A stretch of DNA of 34,730 nt, from contig AP017995.1 in the NCBI GenBank assembly GCA_003609755.1, forward strand, positions 1 through 34,730. The letters run 5' to 3'. Position numbers and translations under genes: made by a program. The notes beneath the pieces were generated by a model that searched no databases, had not been told where the DNA came from, and saw only the letters and a program-made list of their open reading frames with translations. Below, piece by piece: positions 1-7,700 of the stretch (positions are counted from its first letter, which is position 1; each line of letters begins with the position of its first letter). Origin of the DNA: Planktothrix agardhii NIES-204 (GTDB taxonomy: Bacteria > Cyanobacteriota > Cyanobacteriia > Cyanobacteriales > Microcoleaceae).

Positions 1-1713
1 CCCAGCCCCCGAACCGCCGTTAATGTAATAGCGTCTCATTGTTGGCTTTATTGGCTCGGGTAGGGAATCATCATGCTCAAAATCCTTCATGTCAAGCTCA
101 TATTGCTTCATTTGCTCCTTGAATTCATCCTTGGCTTTTTTTTGGAGTTCTCGAAGCGGTTTGGTTGCGATCGCATTTATTAACGGTGATTTCCTCTGGG
201 AAGGTTCGGCAACAATCGCGCTATATAATCCCATTGGTTGATCAAAATCCGTGTAATCGGACAAGCGGATTTTTGACCCAACTTTTAGTAGTGAACTAAT
301 TGTTGTATAGAAAATTGTTAGCCCCAACTCAGGCCGTAAACATAAGCGAGTCGCAAAATCAGAAATTTTGTTTAAGTTCCCTGGTAAATATTTGGAAGTA
401 TCAAGGGATTGATTTTGATTCTCCAATAATTCATCAAGCTCGGGTTTGATTGAATCATTATCTAGTTCCTGCTCCTGCTCCTGTTGGATTTTATTATAAA
501 TTTCCTGTAATTCTCTCGGTTGAACATTAGCCTTTGTAGCCAATTCATTGATTTTTAATTGCTGTTTGGACTTAGATAGGTTTTGTTCCAATAAATGCCT
601 TAGTTCATCCTCAATACCCTCAATATTTAATTGGGGTTGTTGCACGCGGAAGGGAATTACATTTGATTGCTGTTCAGGTTTTAACGCTGCATCTCCTGAT
701 GTTTGATAGTTGGTTTTTGAGGTGTTTATTGATGATTTCTTACCCTGTTTGTTCAACCATGCTGTATAGCAATTTTCTAATTTGTCGCTACTTAAGCAAG
801 GAGTGGGATTGCTATTACTCGCACTTTTCCAGATACGTTCATGGTCTTTTGGGGTGAAATCTTTGGAGTCACAATTGTTGCAATATTCCAAGAATAAATC
901 TTTAGCAGAATCAGAATAATTAATATTATTTGATTTTGCCCATTCTTCGGCTGCGATTAAATCGCAAGCAATTTTGAATCCTGTATCGTCACGTCCACAT
1001 TCAAAACCCAATCCGGATCTTATATTTGCTCGATATCCAACAGAGATCAATTGGATTAATGGGATATGTTCAATTAATTGATTTAATTGATTAAAATTAA
1101 TCGGTAGTTGATCAGGTTTTGGTGATGGTTTATTTTCATTATTTAAAATTTGTTCAATCACCCAAATTGGGCATTCTGCAATGGGTGTATCTTCTGTTGA
1201 ATTAATCCAGATATATCCTCCGGTTTCGGGATGAACAGAGGGTGGTAGAACGGATTGCATACTGTTGTATCGGAGTTCTAATTGTTCCTTGGTTCCCGTT
1301 TCCAGAACTTTTCGAGTGAAATTTTTTAATGTTTCCCGATACAGCTTAGGAATTGAATAGAGATATTGGGCGCGCCCTTCCTTTCCAGATGTAAAGGAAA
1401 CGGTATAGGGCAATCCCCCCAATTTTTCTGCTAATTCGTGGGCTGTGGGGCCGTCGCAATCAATAGCTAGAACATAACCGCTTAATATTCCGGTGATTAA
1501 TCCGATTCCGTTGGCTCTACCAGATTCGATTTCCTTGATTGTGGTTTCACGGTCAACCCCTTTCTGCCAATTCTTGATTTTTGGGGCTTTGTTGGATACC
1601 GGAGTTAATGCCAAGTTGTCGGGTAATTTATTGAGTGCTTCAATTAAATCTTGGGTTTTCATGTTATTATTGGAAGAGTTGGAAGAGTTGGAAGGAGAAT
1701 TTTGGTGATTCAT
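1..1713 (-). CDS. DUF3987/PrimPol-type plasmid primase, N-terminal part (continues at 34730)
   Basis: This is the first 571 codons of a plasmid replication protein. From the ATG at 1713 the minus strand stays open to position 1, where the frame ends exactly on a codon boundary and continues in frame at 34730. Residues 72-91 hold a PrimPol-like GILSGYVLAIDCDG segment with D85 and D87 as likely metal-binding residues, followed by QSVLPPSVHPETG around residues 153-165 with H161, typical of bifunctional primase-polymerase N-domains. Residues about 400-571 enter a DUF3987 helicase-like region (EPSQRKSPL near residue 505). The likely role is priming or unwinding in plasmid replication, in the cytoplasm. 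It lies 48 bp downstream of a small same-strand gene and is probably co-transcribed with it. The family call is by motif; the open frame is seen directly. Confidence 0.85.
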   Translation of the reverse strand, partial: MNHQNSPSNSSNSSNNNMKTQDLIEALNKLPDNLALTPVSNKAPKIKNWQKGVDRETTIKEIESGRANGIGLITGILSGYVLAIDCDGPTAHELAEKLGGLPYTVSFTSGKEGRAQYLYSIPKLYRETLKNFTRKVLETGTKEQLELRYNSMQSVLPPSVHPETGGYIWINSTEDTPIAECPIWVIEQILNNENKPSPKPDQLPINFNQLNQLIEHIPLIQLISVGYRANIRSGLGFECGRDDTGFKIACDLIAAEEWAKSNNINYSDSAKDLFLEYCNNCDSKDFTPKDHERIWKSASNSNPTPCLSSDKLENCYTAWLNKQGKKSSINTSKTNYQTSGDAALKPEQQSNVIPFRVQQPQLNIEGIEDELRHLLEQNLSKSKQQLKINELATKANVQPRELQEIYNKIQQEQEQELDNDSIKPELDELLENQNQSLDTSKYLPGNLNKISDFATRLCLRPELGLTIFYTTISSLLKVGSKIRLSDYTDFDQPMGLYSAIVAEPSQRKSPLINAIATKPLRELQKKAKDEFKEQMKQYELDMKDFEHDDSLPEPIKPTMRRYYINGGSGAG

Positions 1714-1761
1714 AGTTTTCCTTTTGGCAAAAATTTTCGACAAACACAAAAGCTCAAGGAT

Positions 1762-2181
1762 TTAACCAAACCCTTGAGCTTTAAAATAATTAGTTGGAAT
1801 TTCCCCAACGACAGCAGCCACCACACCACTATGTAATAAATGGTTGGCGCGACCTGAATTCGTGGTTTTAGTTACGGGAATTTGCCTTGCAACAGCCCAA
1901 TCCCAAAATCCTTTATCTTCAGCATCCAGAGCCGCGATAGGGGCTGCTATTCGTTTTCTATAGGATTCAAGCGCGAACGCTCCTATATTTTCTGCAATCC
2001 TTGAACCACAAGCCCCTTGAATCCTAATGAGTTGCTGGCTTTTATTAGAATCTACAGTTTTCCGGTTTACATTCTGTAAATTCTCTGTTATAGTTTTATG
2101 GTTGTTGAACCATAAAACTAATTTATTATTGATAGATCGGAAAACCCATAGACATTTAGTCGAAAAACTTGTATGATTCAT
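1762..2181 (-). CDS. Small hypothetical protein upstream of the primase
   Basis: A 139-residue frame on the same strand as the primase, ending 48 bp before its start, so probably in the same transcript. I do not recognise the family. The first ~45 residues are basic and polar; the second half (from about residue 55) looks like a folded globular domain, with AENIGAFALESYRKR and EDKGFWDWAVARQ. No strong Shine-Dalgarno is visible before the ATG, so the true start could be further in. The frame contains the perfect inverted repeat at 2091-2120. A plus-strand terminator lies about 45 bp upstream of its start. A role in replication or its control is suggested only by position. Confidence 0.5.
   Translation of the reverse strand: MNHTSFSTKCLWVFRSINNKLVLWFNNHKTITENLQNVNRKTVDSNKSQQLIRIQGACGSRIAENIGAFALESYRKRIAAPIAALDAEDKGFWDWAVARQIPVTKTTNSGRANHLLHSGVVAAVVGEIPTNYFKAQGFG
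2091..2120. repeat. Perfect 13-bp inverted repeat with 4-nt loop
   Basis: TAGTTTTATGGTT at 2091-2103 is followed by the loop GTTG and then its exact reverse complement at 2108-2120. It lies inside the small gene upstream of the primase. It could form an RNA hairpin on either strand or be a protein-binding site. Its place in a replication-gene leader, together with the plus-strand terminator at 2224-2247, fits an antisense-RNA control region; that role is inference. Confidence 0.7.
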
Positions 2182-2223
2182 TGTTAATAGGGGCGTAACT
2201 GCCCAAATTGGATTTTTCTTGAC

Positions 2224-2247
2224 ACCCGCCTGGAAAGCGGGTTTTTT
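2224..2247 (+). terminator. Intrinsic terminator reading on the plus strand
   Basis: The stem ACCCGC / GCGGGT (2224-2229 and 2237-2242) with a 7-nt loop is followed by a run of T. No plus-strand protein gene lies upstream, since everything from 1 to 2181 is coded on the minus strand. It may end an antisense RNA crossing the start of the small gene at 1762-2181. Confidence 0.65.
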
Positions 2248-2553
2248 GTTTCTGGAGTAGGGATAAGGAGAACTTCCCCTAAGCCTAAAACTAAAACTAA
2301 TAATAGAATAGCATAGGATCTCTTTTATCCCTTACAGCGCTAGAAGTCTAGCATCATAAGTGAGTGATTCCTTGAGGTTTTTCCCCAACAAAAAATCAAA
2401 TCAAGTAATTATTTACTGTAATTCAACCTCAAGAAAAAAGGTGCTTCGCGTTGGGTGAGGCCATTCTCTTAATAATACAGCAATTCCATATTTAGTGACA
2501 GGGATTGACAAAAATCTTATTTTCCACTATATTTAGTGTTCTTTTGGTGATTT
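2248..2553. other. Intergenic stretch without a clear gene
   Basis: I see no convincing gene in this ~300-bp stretch. It holds a 9-bp inverted repeat, CTTGAGGTT at 2371-2379 and AACCTCAAG at 2425-2433, separated by 45 nt, and is AT-rich around 2405-2425. It may hold the promoter for the small gene and primase, but no clear hexamer pair can be assigned. Confidence 0.4.
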
Positions 2554-2781
2554 TTACTTAACATTTTGATTTAACTCCCGCTTCCCCTTAACAATTTTGA
2601 TGGCCGTTGAGATAGCGATCGCTATCTCCCCCCACCCCTTGTGAAAAATCTTGTTAAAAAGTAAAAAAATCCTCCGTACATACGGGGCGGAATGTTTAAC
2701 TACAACAACAACGCAATGTCTTGGACAAGTATCTAATGATACTTGATAAATGTATTCACCATCTGCCCAAATTATTGGCAT
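2554..2781 (-). CDS. Possible small hypothetical protein
   Basis: A 75-residue frame with a good Shine-Dalgarno (GAGAGG, 4-5 nt before the ATG). The protein is basic, with a valine-rich stretch (CVVVVVKHS) near residue 25 and a hydrophobic stretch (EIAIAISTAIKIV) near the end. I recognise no family, and part of the frame crosses low-complexity AT-rich DNA. The ribosome site favours translation; the composition argues against it. Confidence 0.3.
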   Translation of the reverse strand: MPIIWADGEYIYQVSLDTCPRHCVVVVVKHSAPYVRRIFLLFNKIFHKGWGEIAIAISTAIKIVKGKRELNQNVK

Positions 2782-2868
2782 AATCCTCTCTGGTTTTACA
2801 AGTCAAAAATTGTGAAGTAAAGCAAAATTGTAGTTTTAGCTTATAGGTTTCTTATATTTTCCCGTATA

Positions 2869-3336
2869 TCAAAAACAATTAGGTTGACCGTTCAAAAATC
2901 TCCCACAAACATCACCTCTAACCCCATATTGAATCAAATAATCATCATACGTTTTAGCTGGCTTGGGCGGTGCAATCACTTTATAATTAGGTGCAAATCT
3001 ATCCCTCTCAAGGCAACCGGAGCCGCCGTTATTCTGAAGACAAAACCAAGCATCTGATCCTTCCTCAATAACAATAGGCTTCTCTGGTTTTTTCACAACA
3101 ACTTTGGGCTGTTCCGATGGTTGGGTAAGTGTTATTAATTTCTGATTACTAATATCGGGTTTAGGTTGTTGTGCAGATGACTTGGTGATAGTTTGACGAC
3201 TATTAACTACATGAATAATTCCCCCAATTAAACTAACGCTGATGGTAGCGATCGCAATCCCTTTTAGGAGTATCAATTTAGGAGGTTTATTCTCATCCAG
3301 TATTGAAGCTGTCGGAGTAATGTTAATTGTTTGCAT
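2869..3336 (-). CDS. Single-pass membrane protein with Cys-rich C-terminal domain
   Basis: 155 residues. A hydrophobic helix spans about residues 22-44 (LILLKGIAIATISVSLIGG). It is followed by a Pro/Lys/Gln-rich linker (residues 50-90) and a small C-terminal domain with four cysteines (WFCLQNNGGSGC, GDVCGRFLNGQPNC) that could form two disulfides. The topology predicts a short cytoplasmic N-terminus and a domain outside the membrane. It lies directly downstream of the FtsK/VirD4-like ATPase gene on the same strand, across the TTACGACG array, so it may belong to the same membrane-associated maintenance or transfer module. I recognise no family. Confidence 0.65.
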   Translation of the reverse strand: MQTINITPTASILDENKPPKLILLKGIAIATISVSLIGGIIHVVNSRQTITKSSAQQPKPDISNQKLITLTQPSEQPKVVVKKPEKPIVIEEGSDAWFCLQNNGGSGCLERDRFAPNYKVIAPPKPAKTYDDYLIQYGVRGDVCGRFLNGQPNCF

Positions 3337-3363
3337 ATTTTAACCGGGTTAGTTAATAAAACT

Positions 3364-3462
3364 GTCGTAGTGTCGTAGGTGTCGTAAGGTTAAATAACCC
3401 CCCATGTACTGCCCTTTACGACGGGTTACGACGGGGTTACGACGTTACGACGGTTTACGACG
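3364..3462. repeat. Inverted array of GTCGTA / TTACGACG repeats
   Basis: Three GTCGTA(G/A) copies begin at 3364, 3372 and 3381. After a 28-bp spacer containing GGTTAAATAACC come five exact TTACGACG copies in the opposite orientation, at 3416, 3426, 3437, 3445 and 3455. Spacing is 8-11 bp. The last copy overlaps the stop codon of the ATPase gene. This is an iteron-like or motor-recognition array between the ATPase gene and the membrane protein gene. It could be an origin, a centromere-like site or an operator; the sequence does not say which. Confidence 0.75.
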
Positions 3463-4900
3463 GGGTAGGAGATTCTAACCAAATTGTTTCCCCCTCAGTT
3501 GTCATCAACAAATATCCTTTATCGGCAATGAAACGGCAAGCATTGAGATAGTTTTGCTTAGTCCATCTCTCACCATCACTTGAAATTGTCAAACCTTTTA
3601 ACATCTCGTTTAACTTAACCTTCCCCCCTTGTTTGCCTACCCATCGAACTATTTTGGCTTGCTCTATAGACAGGTTGGGATAGTCAGAATCTAAGGGGGG
3701 TTTATCAAAATTAAATCGGGGTAAATGTGGTTCAGGTTTTGAAGGTTGACGGGGTTGATAATCCTCATCAAAGTCTTCTGATTGTTCCGATTCAAAGACC
3801 GGAATTGATGATTTATCAAGGAATCTAGGCTGAATCAAATTAGCCGGAGCATTACCTTTTTTCTTGTATTGAGCATGGTGCTTATGGGTGGGATGTTCTG
3901 CTATCTGGAGAGGGTTTGAACCGCTAATTACAGCCGAATAAGCTGTATCTTTAATGTGTAAAAATCTAGGGTCATCATGTTTCCATTTATTGTCAACTTC
4001 TCCCCTAGCAGAAGCACCACAGAGTATTAGTAAAAAGTTGTTCCTAAACTTCCCGTCAATGCCTATGGCTTCTGTATTGTGGCTTTGCATGAGCCCCAAC
4101 AAACAGATATCAAACTTCCGGGCATTGGAAAGTTTGCGGATGGCATAGATAAAGGTATTTCTGCGTTTTTGTTTACCAGGCAAGGGGCTTACGATATCGA
4201 GTTGTTCCAATTCACTCAGAGTATCGTTGATTTCATCCAGGCAGACAATTATCGGGTGTCCGTCTTGATGTTTTCGCCGCTCAATTTCCTCAATCAACCA
4301 GCACAAAATCTGATAAATGGTTTCAACATCGGACTCGATACGGGGGAATCCCATCTGTTGCCAGATGATATTTTTTTGTTGGTGAATGTCAAGTACAATC
4401 ACTTCCGCAGGGGTAACGGCGGTTAATTTTCCAACAATAAAACCAGCAGCGAGTGAAGTCTTGGCACTGCCGGAGTTCCCCCCAACTAATATTCCAGAAG
4501 CTTCATCGGCTAAATCATCCCAGTTGTAGAAGTCCAACTGTTCAGGGTTTTGACCTAACTGCATTTGATAGTATTGGTTGTAAATATCAGGAGTTGGCGG
4601 CATGGGAGAAGGTGGGAACAAGACATTTTGAACAGTTTGGATTTCCGCCACTTGATACAAGCCAAATATTTCCTCTTGAGTGTCCCGTCGAATAATTGAC
4701 CTTTCCTCCTCCTTTAATCCTTTAATTGCAGTGGCGATCGCCCCCGCCCCAAATAACCCCGCACAACCTGAAGCATAAAACCTAGAAGGGTTTAGTCCAG
4801 GGTTTACAACTGACCAACTCAGGGCAACAACACCGCCCCCGCAACAAATCAGGGAACTAACTGCCGATTCATGATCCTCTAACCATGTTAAAACCCCCAT
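3455..4900 (-). CDS. Membrane-anchored FtsK/VirD4/HerA-superfamily ATPase
   Basis: From the ATG at 4900 the protein has 481 residues; a longer frame to a TTG at 5056 exists but overlaps the upstream gene heavily. The ATG lies within the last codons of the 90-residue gene, so translational coupling is likely. There are two hydrophobic helices (about residues 12-31 and 40-58). The Walker A motif is GGNSGSAKTS (residues about 140-149) and Walker B is IIVCLDE (D222). A later region contains NNFLLILCGASARGE. After a Pro-rich linker, residues about 405-481 look like a winged helix (LSIEQAKIVRWVGKQGG). The architecture of membrane anchor, motor and C-terminal wHTH fits a DNA-pumping ATPase for conjugation coupling, partition or dimer resolution. 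The octamer array right after the gene could be its recognition sequence (inference). Confidence 0.75.
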   Translation of the reverse strand: MGVLTWLEDHESAVSSLICCGGGVVALSWSVVNPGLNPSRFYASGCAGLFGAGAIATAIKGLKEEERSIIRRDTQEEIFGLYQVAEIQTVQNVLFPPSPMPPTPDIYNQYYQMQLGQNPEQLDFYNWDDLADEASGILVGGNSGSAKTSLAAGFIVGKLTAVTPAEVIVLDIHQQKNIIWQQMGFPRIESDVETIYQILCWLIEEIERRKHQDGHPIIVCLDEINDTLSELEQLDIVSPLPGKQKRRNTFIYAIRKLSNARKFDICLLGLMQSHNTEAIGIDGKFRNNFLLILCGASARGEVDNKWKHDDPRFLHIKDTAYSAVISGSNPLQIAEHPTHKHHAQYKKKGNAPANLIQPRFLDKSSIPVFESEQSEDFDEDYQPRQPSKPEPHLPRFNFDKPPLDSDYPNLSIEQAKIVRWVGKQGGKVKLNEMLKGLTISSDGERWTKQNYLNACRFIADKGYLLMTTEGETIWLESPTPS

Positions 4901-5160
4901 CCCCAAATCACCCCCATTAAATATGTAATTAAAGTAATTGATGAAATTGTTAAAAGTACACTGGGTGAAGTTGCGAACTGCCCTGAATAAATTTGCCTTC
5001 CTATTCGGGTGCAAAGCACTAAGCAAACGACAATTAAAGCCAAAAAAACTGACCAATACAGCCAGCTAAAGTTAGGGACGGAACGGGAAACTAGACTTAA
5101 AAAATGTCCTGTTCCTGTACTTGCTAAACCTGTTCCAAAGTAAAGACTAAATCGACTCAT
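4888..5160 (-). CDS. Small two-helix membrane protein
   Basis: 90 residues with two predicted transmembrane segments, about residues 30-50 (FSWLYWSVFLALIVVCLVLC) and 71-88 (SSITLITYLMGVIWGW). The start overlaps the stop of the upstream coiled-coil gene as TAATG, and its own last codons overlap the start of the ATPase gene, so the three genes appear translationally coupled. It is probably a membrane partner of the ATPase. I recognise no family. Confidence 0.65.
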   Translation of the reverse strand: MSRFSLYFGTGLASTGTGHFLSLVSRSVPNFSWLYWSVFLALIVVCLVLCTRIGRQIYSGQFATSPSVLLTISSITLITYLMGVIWGWGF

Positions 5161-5693
5161 TAGCCACCTCTCAAGCGTTCTTTACGCTCTTGTATTCGTG
5201 CTTTTTGCTGTTGTAGTTGTTGTTGCAGTTGTTGGGCTTCTGCTTGCCTTAGAGCGATGTTTTTCTGATACTCAACAGCTATCTTATCCATATCAGAATT
5301 AAGCTTTTGATTAGCTGCATATTGGGCAAAATTACCGCCTGCAACTTTAGGGATAGTTTTAGTTACAGTCCCGACTAATTTGGCTTCTGTTCTACTAAAA
5401 GCTCCCAATTCCTTGCCATAGTCCTTAGACAATTTCTCGTAACCTTCAAGGGTTTTGTGCATGGCTTTGAGCGTTTCTAAATCATCTTTAGAAATCATCC
5501 AGCCCTTGGATTCCCATTCCCGTAAAAGGTCAGCAGAAGTGGCAATATAAACCCCGTTCTGTGGTCTATAATCGGGGGTGATTAGGTTTTGTGGGATAGG
5601 TGAGACATCCCCTTTAATTGCTATTTTGGGGTCGGTAGCAGTATCATTTTTACTTCCCCCGAATATTCTACCAATAGCATCAAAAATTCCCAT
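5160..5693 (-). CDS. Coiled-coil plasmid protein
   Basis: 177 residues. The N-terminus MGIFDAIGRIFGG is amphipathic, like short membrane- or phage-structural-associated leaders. The middle carries VYIATSADLLREWESKGW. Residues about 130-175 form a strong Gln/Arg-rich coiled coil (RQAEAQQLQQQLQQQKAR). A good Shine-Dalgarno (GGAGGG) stands 8 nt before the ATG, inside the preceding 34-codon frame. It is coupled by TAATG to the small membrane protein gene. It is likely a structural or scaffold partner in the ATPase operon; no family is recognised. Confidence 0.65.
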   Translation of the reverse strand: MGIFDAIGRIFGGSKNDTATDPKIAIKGDVSPIPQNLITPDYRPQNGVYIATSADLLREWESKGWMISKDDLETLKAMHKTLEGYEKLSKDYGKELGAFSRTEAKLVGTVTKTIPKVAGGNFAQYAANQKLNSDMDKIAVEYQKNIALRQAEAQQLQQQLQQQKARIQERKERLRGG

Positions 5694-5694
5694 A

Positions 5695-5799
5695 TTAAAA
5701 CCCTCCCAAACACTGCATAACTAAACCGTCATATTGATTGGATGATATGCTCTCAAGTTGTCGTAGGATGCGCTGGAATCGTGATATAATCGCTTTCAT
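5695..5799 (-). CDS. Very small protein (34 residues), possible remnant of a longer frame
   Basis: ATG at 5799 with GAAGGA 6-7 nt upstream; the peptide is helical (MKAIISRFQRILRQLESISS). It fills the otherwise empty gap between the 259-residue and 177-residue genes and ends at the latter's ribosome site. The same frame is open upstream without ATG, GTG or TTG as far as about 5990, and reads as a plausible helix (DYQEIIEQINQLRETVILLE), overlapping the end of the upstream gene in another phase. The product could be longer if an unusual start or a frameshift is used. Confidence 0.4.
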   Translation of the reverse strand: MKAIISRFQRILRQLESISSNQYDGLVMQCLGGF

Positions 5800-5873
5800 A
5801 ATTAATCCTTCGTAATGGGTGGATTGATTAGAGAGGCGGCTTTCTAGCAGGATGACCGTCTCTCTTAGTTGGT

Positions 5874-6653
5874 TTATTTGTTCAATGATTTCTTGATAGT
5901 CATTACATCGACTTTCTGAGTCCGAACTGTTGATGATTTCTTGCTGTTCTGTTGGTGGCTTGTGGCTTGCTTCCCCAAGTCCTGAACAGTTTTATCTGGG
6001 GTTCCTTTGTTAGTTTTCCCTAGGTTTTCAAGTTGAGAATTGATAATTTTTTGAAAGTCTGAATTAATTGCTGTTTGGAGATTGTAGGCTTGTTCAAGTC
6101 CGTTTAGTTGCGACTGTAACAACCCAGTAATTAAAGCGACTGAACCCGCTTCACCAATGGCTAAACCCTTCTCAAATTCCTGTCGGATATGTTCATTAGT
6201 TAATCCCTCCTGAACGGAACCCACCGCCCCAATATGATCAGCTAAATTCTGATGAACTGGATTAGAAAGTGCTAATTCTCGGAGCGCCGCTAAATCCGAT
6301 TTACTAATAGCATCCTGATTCAACCCCAACTCCTCAACCAAACTTAAAGCGCCGTCCCCTAACTCATTCTCGACTTCCTCCCAGTCGATAAACTCTTCTG
6401 AGTCCTCAATACTGAATGATTCCGGTGTTTCGGATTTTGGGGATGTTCCGTTTAGCTTTTGGGGGTGAGTTCCTTTGAGATGTTGTGCGATCGCAACTTC
6501 CCAAGACTCGTGAATCTTGTTGGGGTCATAGCCCATTTGTTTGATAGCGATTAAGATTTCTGATTCAGAAACATTAAGCGATTTTGACAAGTTTTTCAGA
6601 ATCAAAAATTGTACTTTTTGCAGCGTTGGCTCGGACTTCTGTTTCGTATTCAT
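5874..6653 (-). CDS. Hypothetical plasmid protein, helical, charged
   Basis: 259 residues; the ATG at 6653 has GAGGA about 8 nt upstream. Residues 20-60 look like a small helix-turn-helix or recombinase-style domain (LSKSLNVSESEILIAIKQM). An acidic linker follows (SIEDSEEFIDWEEVENEL), then a helical region with EGLTNEHIRQEFEKGLAIGE around residues 153-172, and a polar Lys/Gln tail. The start lies 80 nt inside the preceding gene in another phase, a long overlap. I recognise no family; the ATPase operon context suggests a maintenance or transfer role. Confidence 0.6.
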   Translation of the reverse strand: MNTKQKSEPTLQKVQFLILKNLSKSLNVSESEILIAIKQMGYDPNKIHESWEVAIAQHLKGTHPQKLNGTSPKSETPESFSIEDSEEFIDWEEVENELGDGALSLVEELGLNQDAISKSDLAALRELALSNPVHQNLADHIGAVGSVQEGLTNEHIRQEFEKGLAIGEAGSVALITGLLQSQLNGLEQAYNLQTAINSDFQKIINSQLENLGKTNKGTPDKTVQDLGKQATSHQQNSKKSSTVRTQKVDVMTIKKSLNK

Positions 6654-7005
6654 TTTGCAGTTCCTCAGTGAATGTTTTGAAGGTGTAAAGTGTTGCGTTT
6701 AACTTAACGTAATCCTCTATGATTTCCGGTCTAGGTGCGCTTGCAGGTTCCGATAAATCATAAGAGTTAATTCGGGTTAGCCACTCGACTATATAGGGGT
6801 TGTAAGCCTTCTTAGGTCGATAATGTTGGAACATATCGGGAGAATAAATCAACAATAATTTAATCCATTCTCTAAGTGTCTGTGGCTTGCGTTTAAGCTG
6901 TTTTGCCAGTTTCCCAACGGGTGTATAGGTTGCCTTGCGTTCATCTAGTTTGAACAACTTAACCCGCCTCCCTTCTGGGATAATTTCCGGTTCAATAATG
7001 TCCAT
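6574..7005 (-). CDS. Small protein with predicted helix-turn-helix, first gene of the ATPase operon
   Basis: 143 residues. Residues about 28-55 (PVGKLAKQLKRKPQTLREWI) look like a helix-turn-helix of the MerR/excisionase type: a short helix, a turn at KRKP and a recognition helix TLREWIKLL. The C-terminal half is helical. It is the first gene of a minus-strand run reaching to about 3455 and faces the RHH regulator across a 302-bp divergent region. No clear ribosome site precedes the ATG. It could regulate the operon or bind plasmid DNA; the family is not recognised. Confidence 0.55.
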   Translation of the reverse strand: MDIIEPEIIPEGRRVKLFKLDERKATYTPVGKLAKQLKRKPQTLREWIKLLLIYSPDMFQHYRPKKAYNPYIVEWLTRINSYDLSEPASAPRPEIIEDYVKLNATLYTFKTFTEELQNEYETEVRANAAKSTIFDSEKLVKIA

Positions 7006-7307
7006 TAGTTTTGTGTTAGTTGAAATGGTTAATGCTTTCCACAGTTGAGCCTCTTATTTTGAGGATGTGGCTAGGCTGTTCTGTTTTCGAGGTTCAGACA
7101 GGGAGAAGCGGTAAAGCCTTCTCAGGGTAGGTGCTATAGCTTCCCTGGAATGTCCTATGGCTCTATCGGGAGTCCTGCTAGGGGATGTCCTAGGGTGCTA
7201 TGTTTAGCAATATAACACAAATTAGTTACTAATCAAGCACTGATTTATGTAAATATTTTCCTTTTTGGTTAAAAGCCTCACAATAGAAGTAGATACAGAG
7301 TATTGAA
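7006..7307. promoter_or_regulatory. Divergent control region with imperfect direct repeats
   Basis: This 302-bp gap separates the minus-strand ATPase operon from the plus-strand RHH gene, so promoters for both should lie here. TGTCCTATGGCTCTAT (7151-7166) and TGTCCTAGGGTGCTAT (7186-7201) are imperfect copies 35 bp apart, with related pieces at 7127-7140 (GGTGCTATAG) and 7171-7184 (AGTCCTGCTAGGGG). A 6-bp hairpin GAGAAG / CTTCTC sits near 7103-7123. The repeats could be operators for the RHH protein; that is inference. Confidence 0.5.
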
Positions 7308-7700
7308 ATGAATGCAAAATCAAAGCGGTATAACATAACCCTCCCCCCTGCCATTGGTGAAGCGTTAGACCGATGGGCAGAAGCCGAACGTAATAAACCA
7401 ACATCCTTGGCATCGTTCCTCGTAGAGCAAATCATCAGACAAGCAATGGAGAAAGGGAAAATACCACCGGAAACAAAATCAAAACCGTTATATCGCTCGT
7501 TTAGGGAACTGTTACTAGGGAATATTGACAGGTTAGAGGAAAACCCCAAGCTTAGAGAGCGAGTTGGTGTTCTAGTAAGTGGGGAGAAACCAACCGAACA
7601 AGACAAGCTTAGGATTGCCTTGACCTTGGGACTGTCAGAGGAAACTGTTGAAAAATTATGTGAAGGAAAAAATGGAAAGCAAAACGGAATGCCTGTTTAA
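7308..7700 (+). CDS. Ribbon-helix-helix (CopG/Arc-type) DNA-binding protein
   Basis: 130 residues. Residues 5-48 fit an RHH fold: a beta strand KRYNITLPP, then helix EALDRWAEAERNK and helix SLASFLVEQIIRQAMEKG, with hydrophobics in the usual spacing. The rest is a charged helical extension (GNIDRLEENPKLRERVGVLV) that may mediate oligomerisation. RHH proteins on plasmids usually repress copy-number, partition or transfer operons. This one faces the ATPase operon across a region with direct repeats, so autoregulation and control of that operon is the natural guess. A broken frame overlaps its 3' end. Confidence 0.7.
   Translation: MNAKSKRYNITLPPAIGEALDRWAEAERNKPTSLASFLVEQIIRQAMEKGKIPPETKSKPLYRSFRELLLGNIDRLEENPKLRERVGVLVSGEKPTEQDKLRIALTLGLSEETVEKLCEGKNGKQNGMPV

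Noticed and set aside
3455-5056. Longer start (TTG at 5056) for the FtsK/VirD4-like ATPase
   Set aside because: It would overlap the 90-residue membrane protein gene for about 170 bp and adds a Phe/Asn-rich stretch without family character; the ATG at 4900 fits translational coupling.
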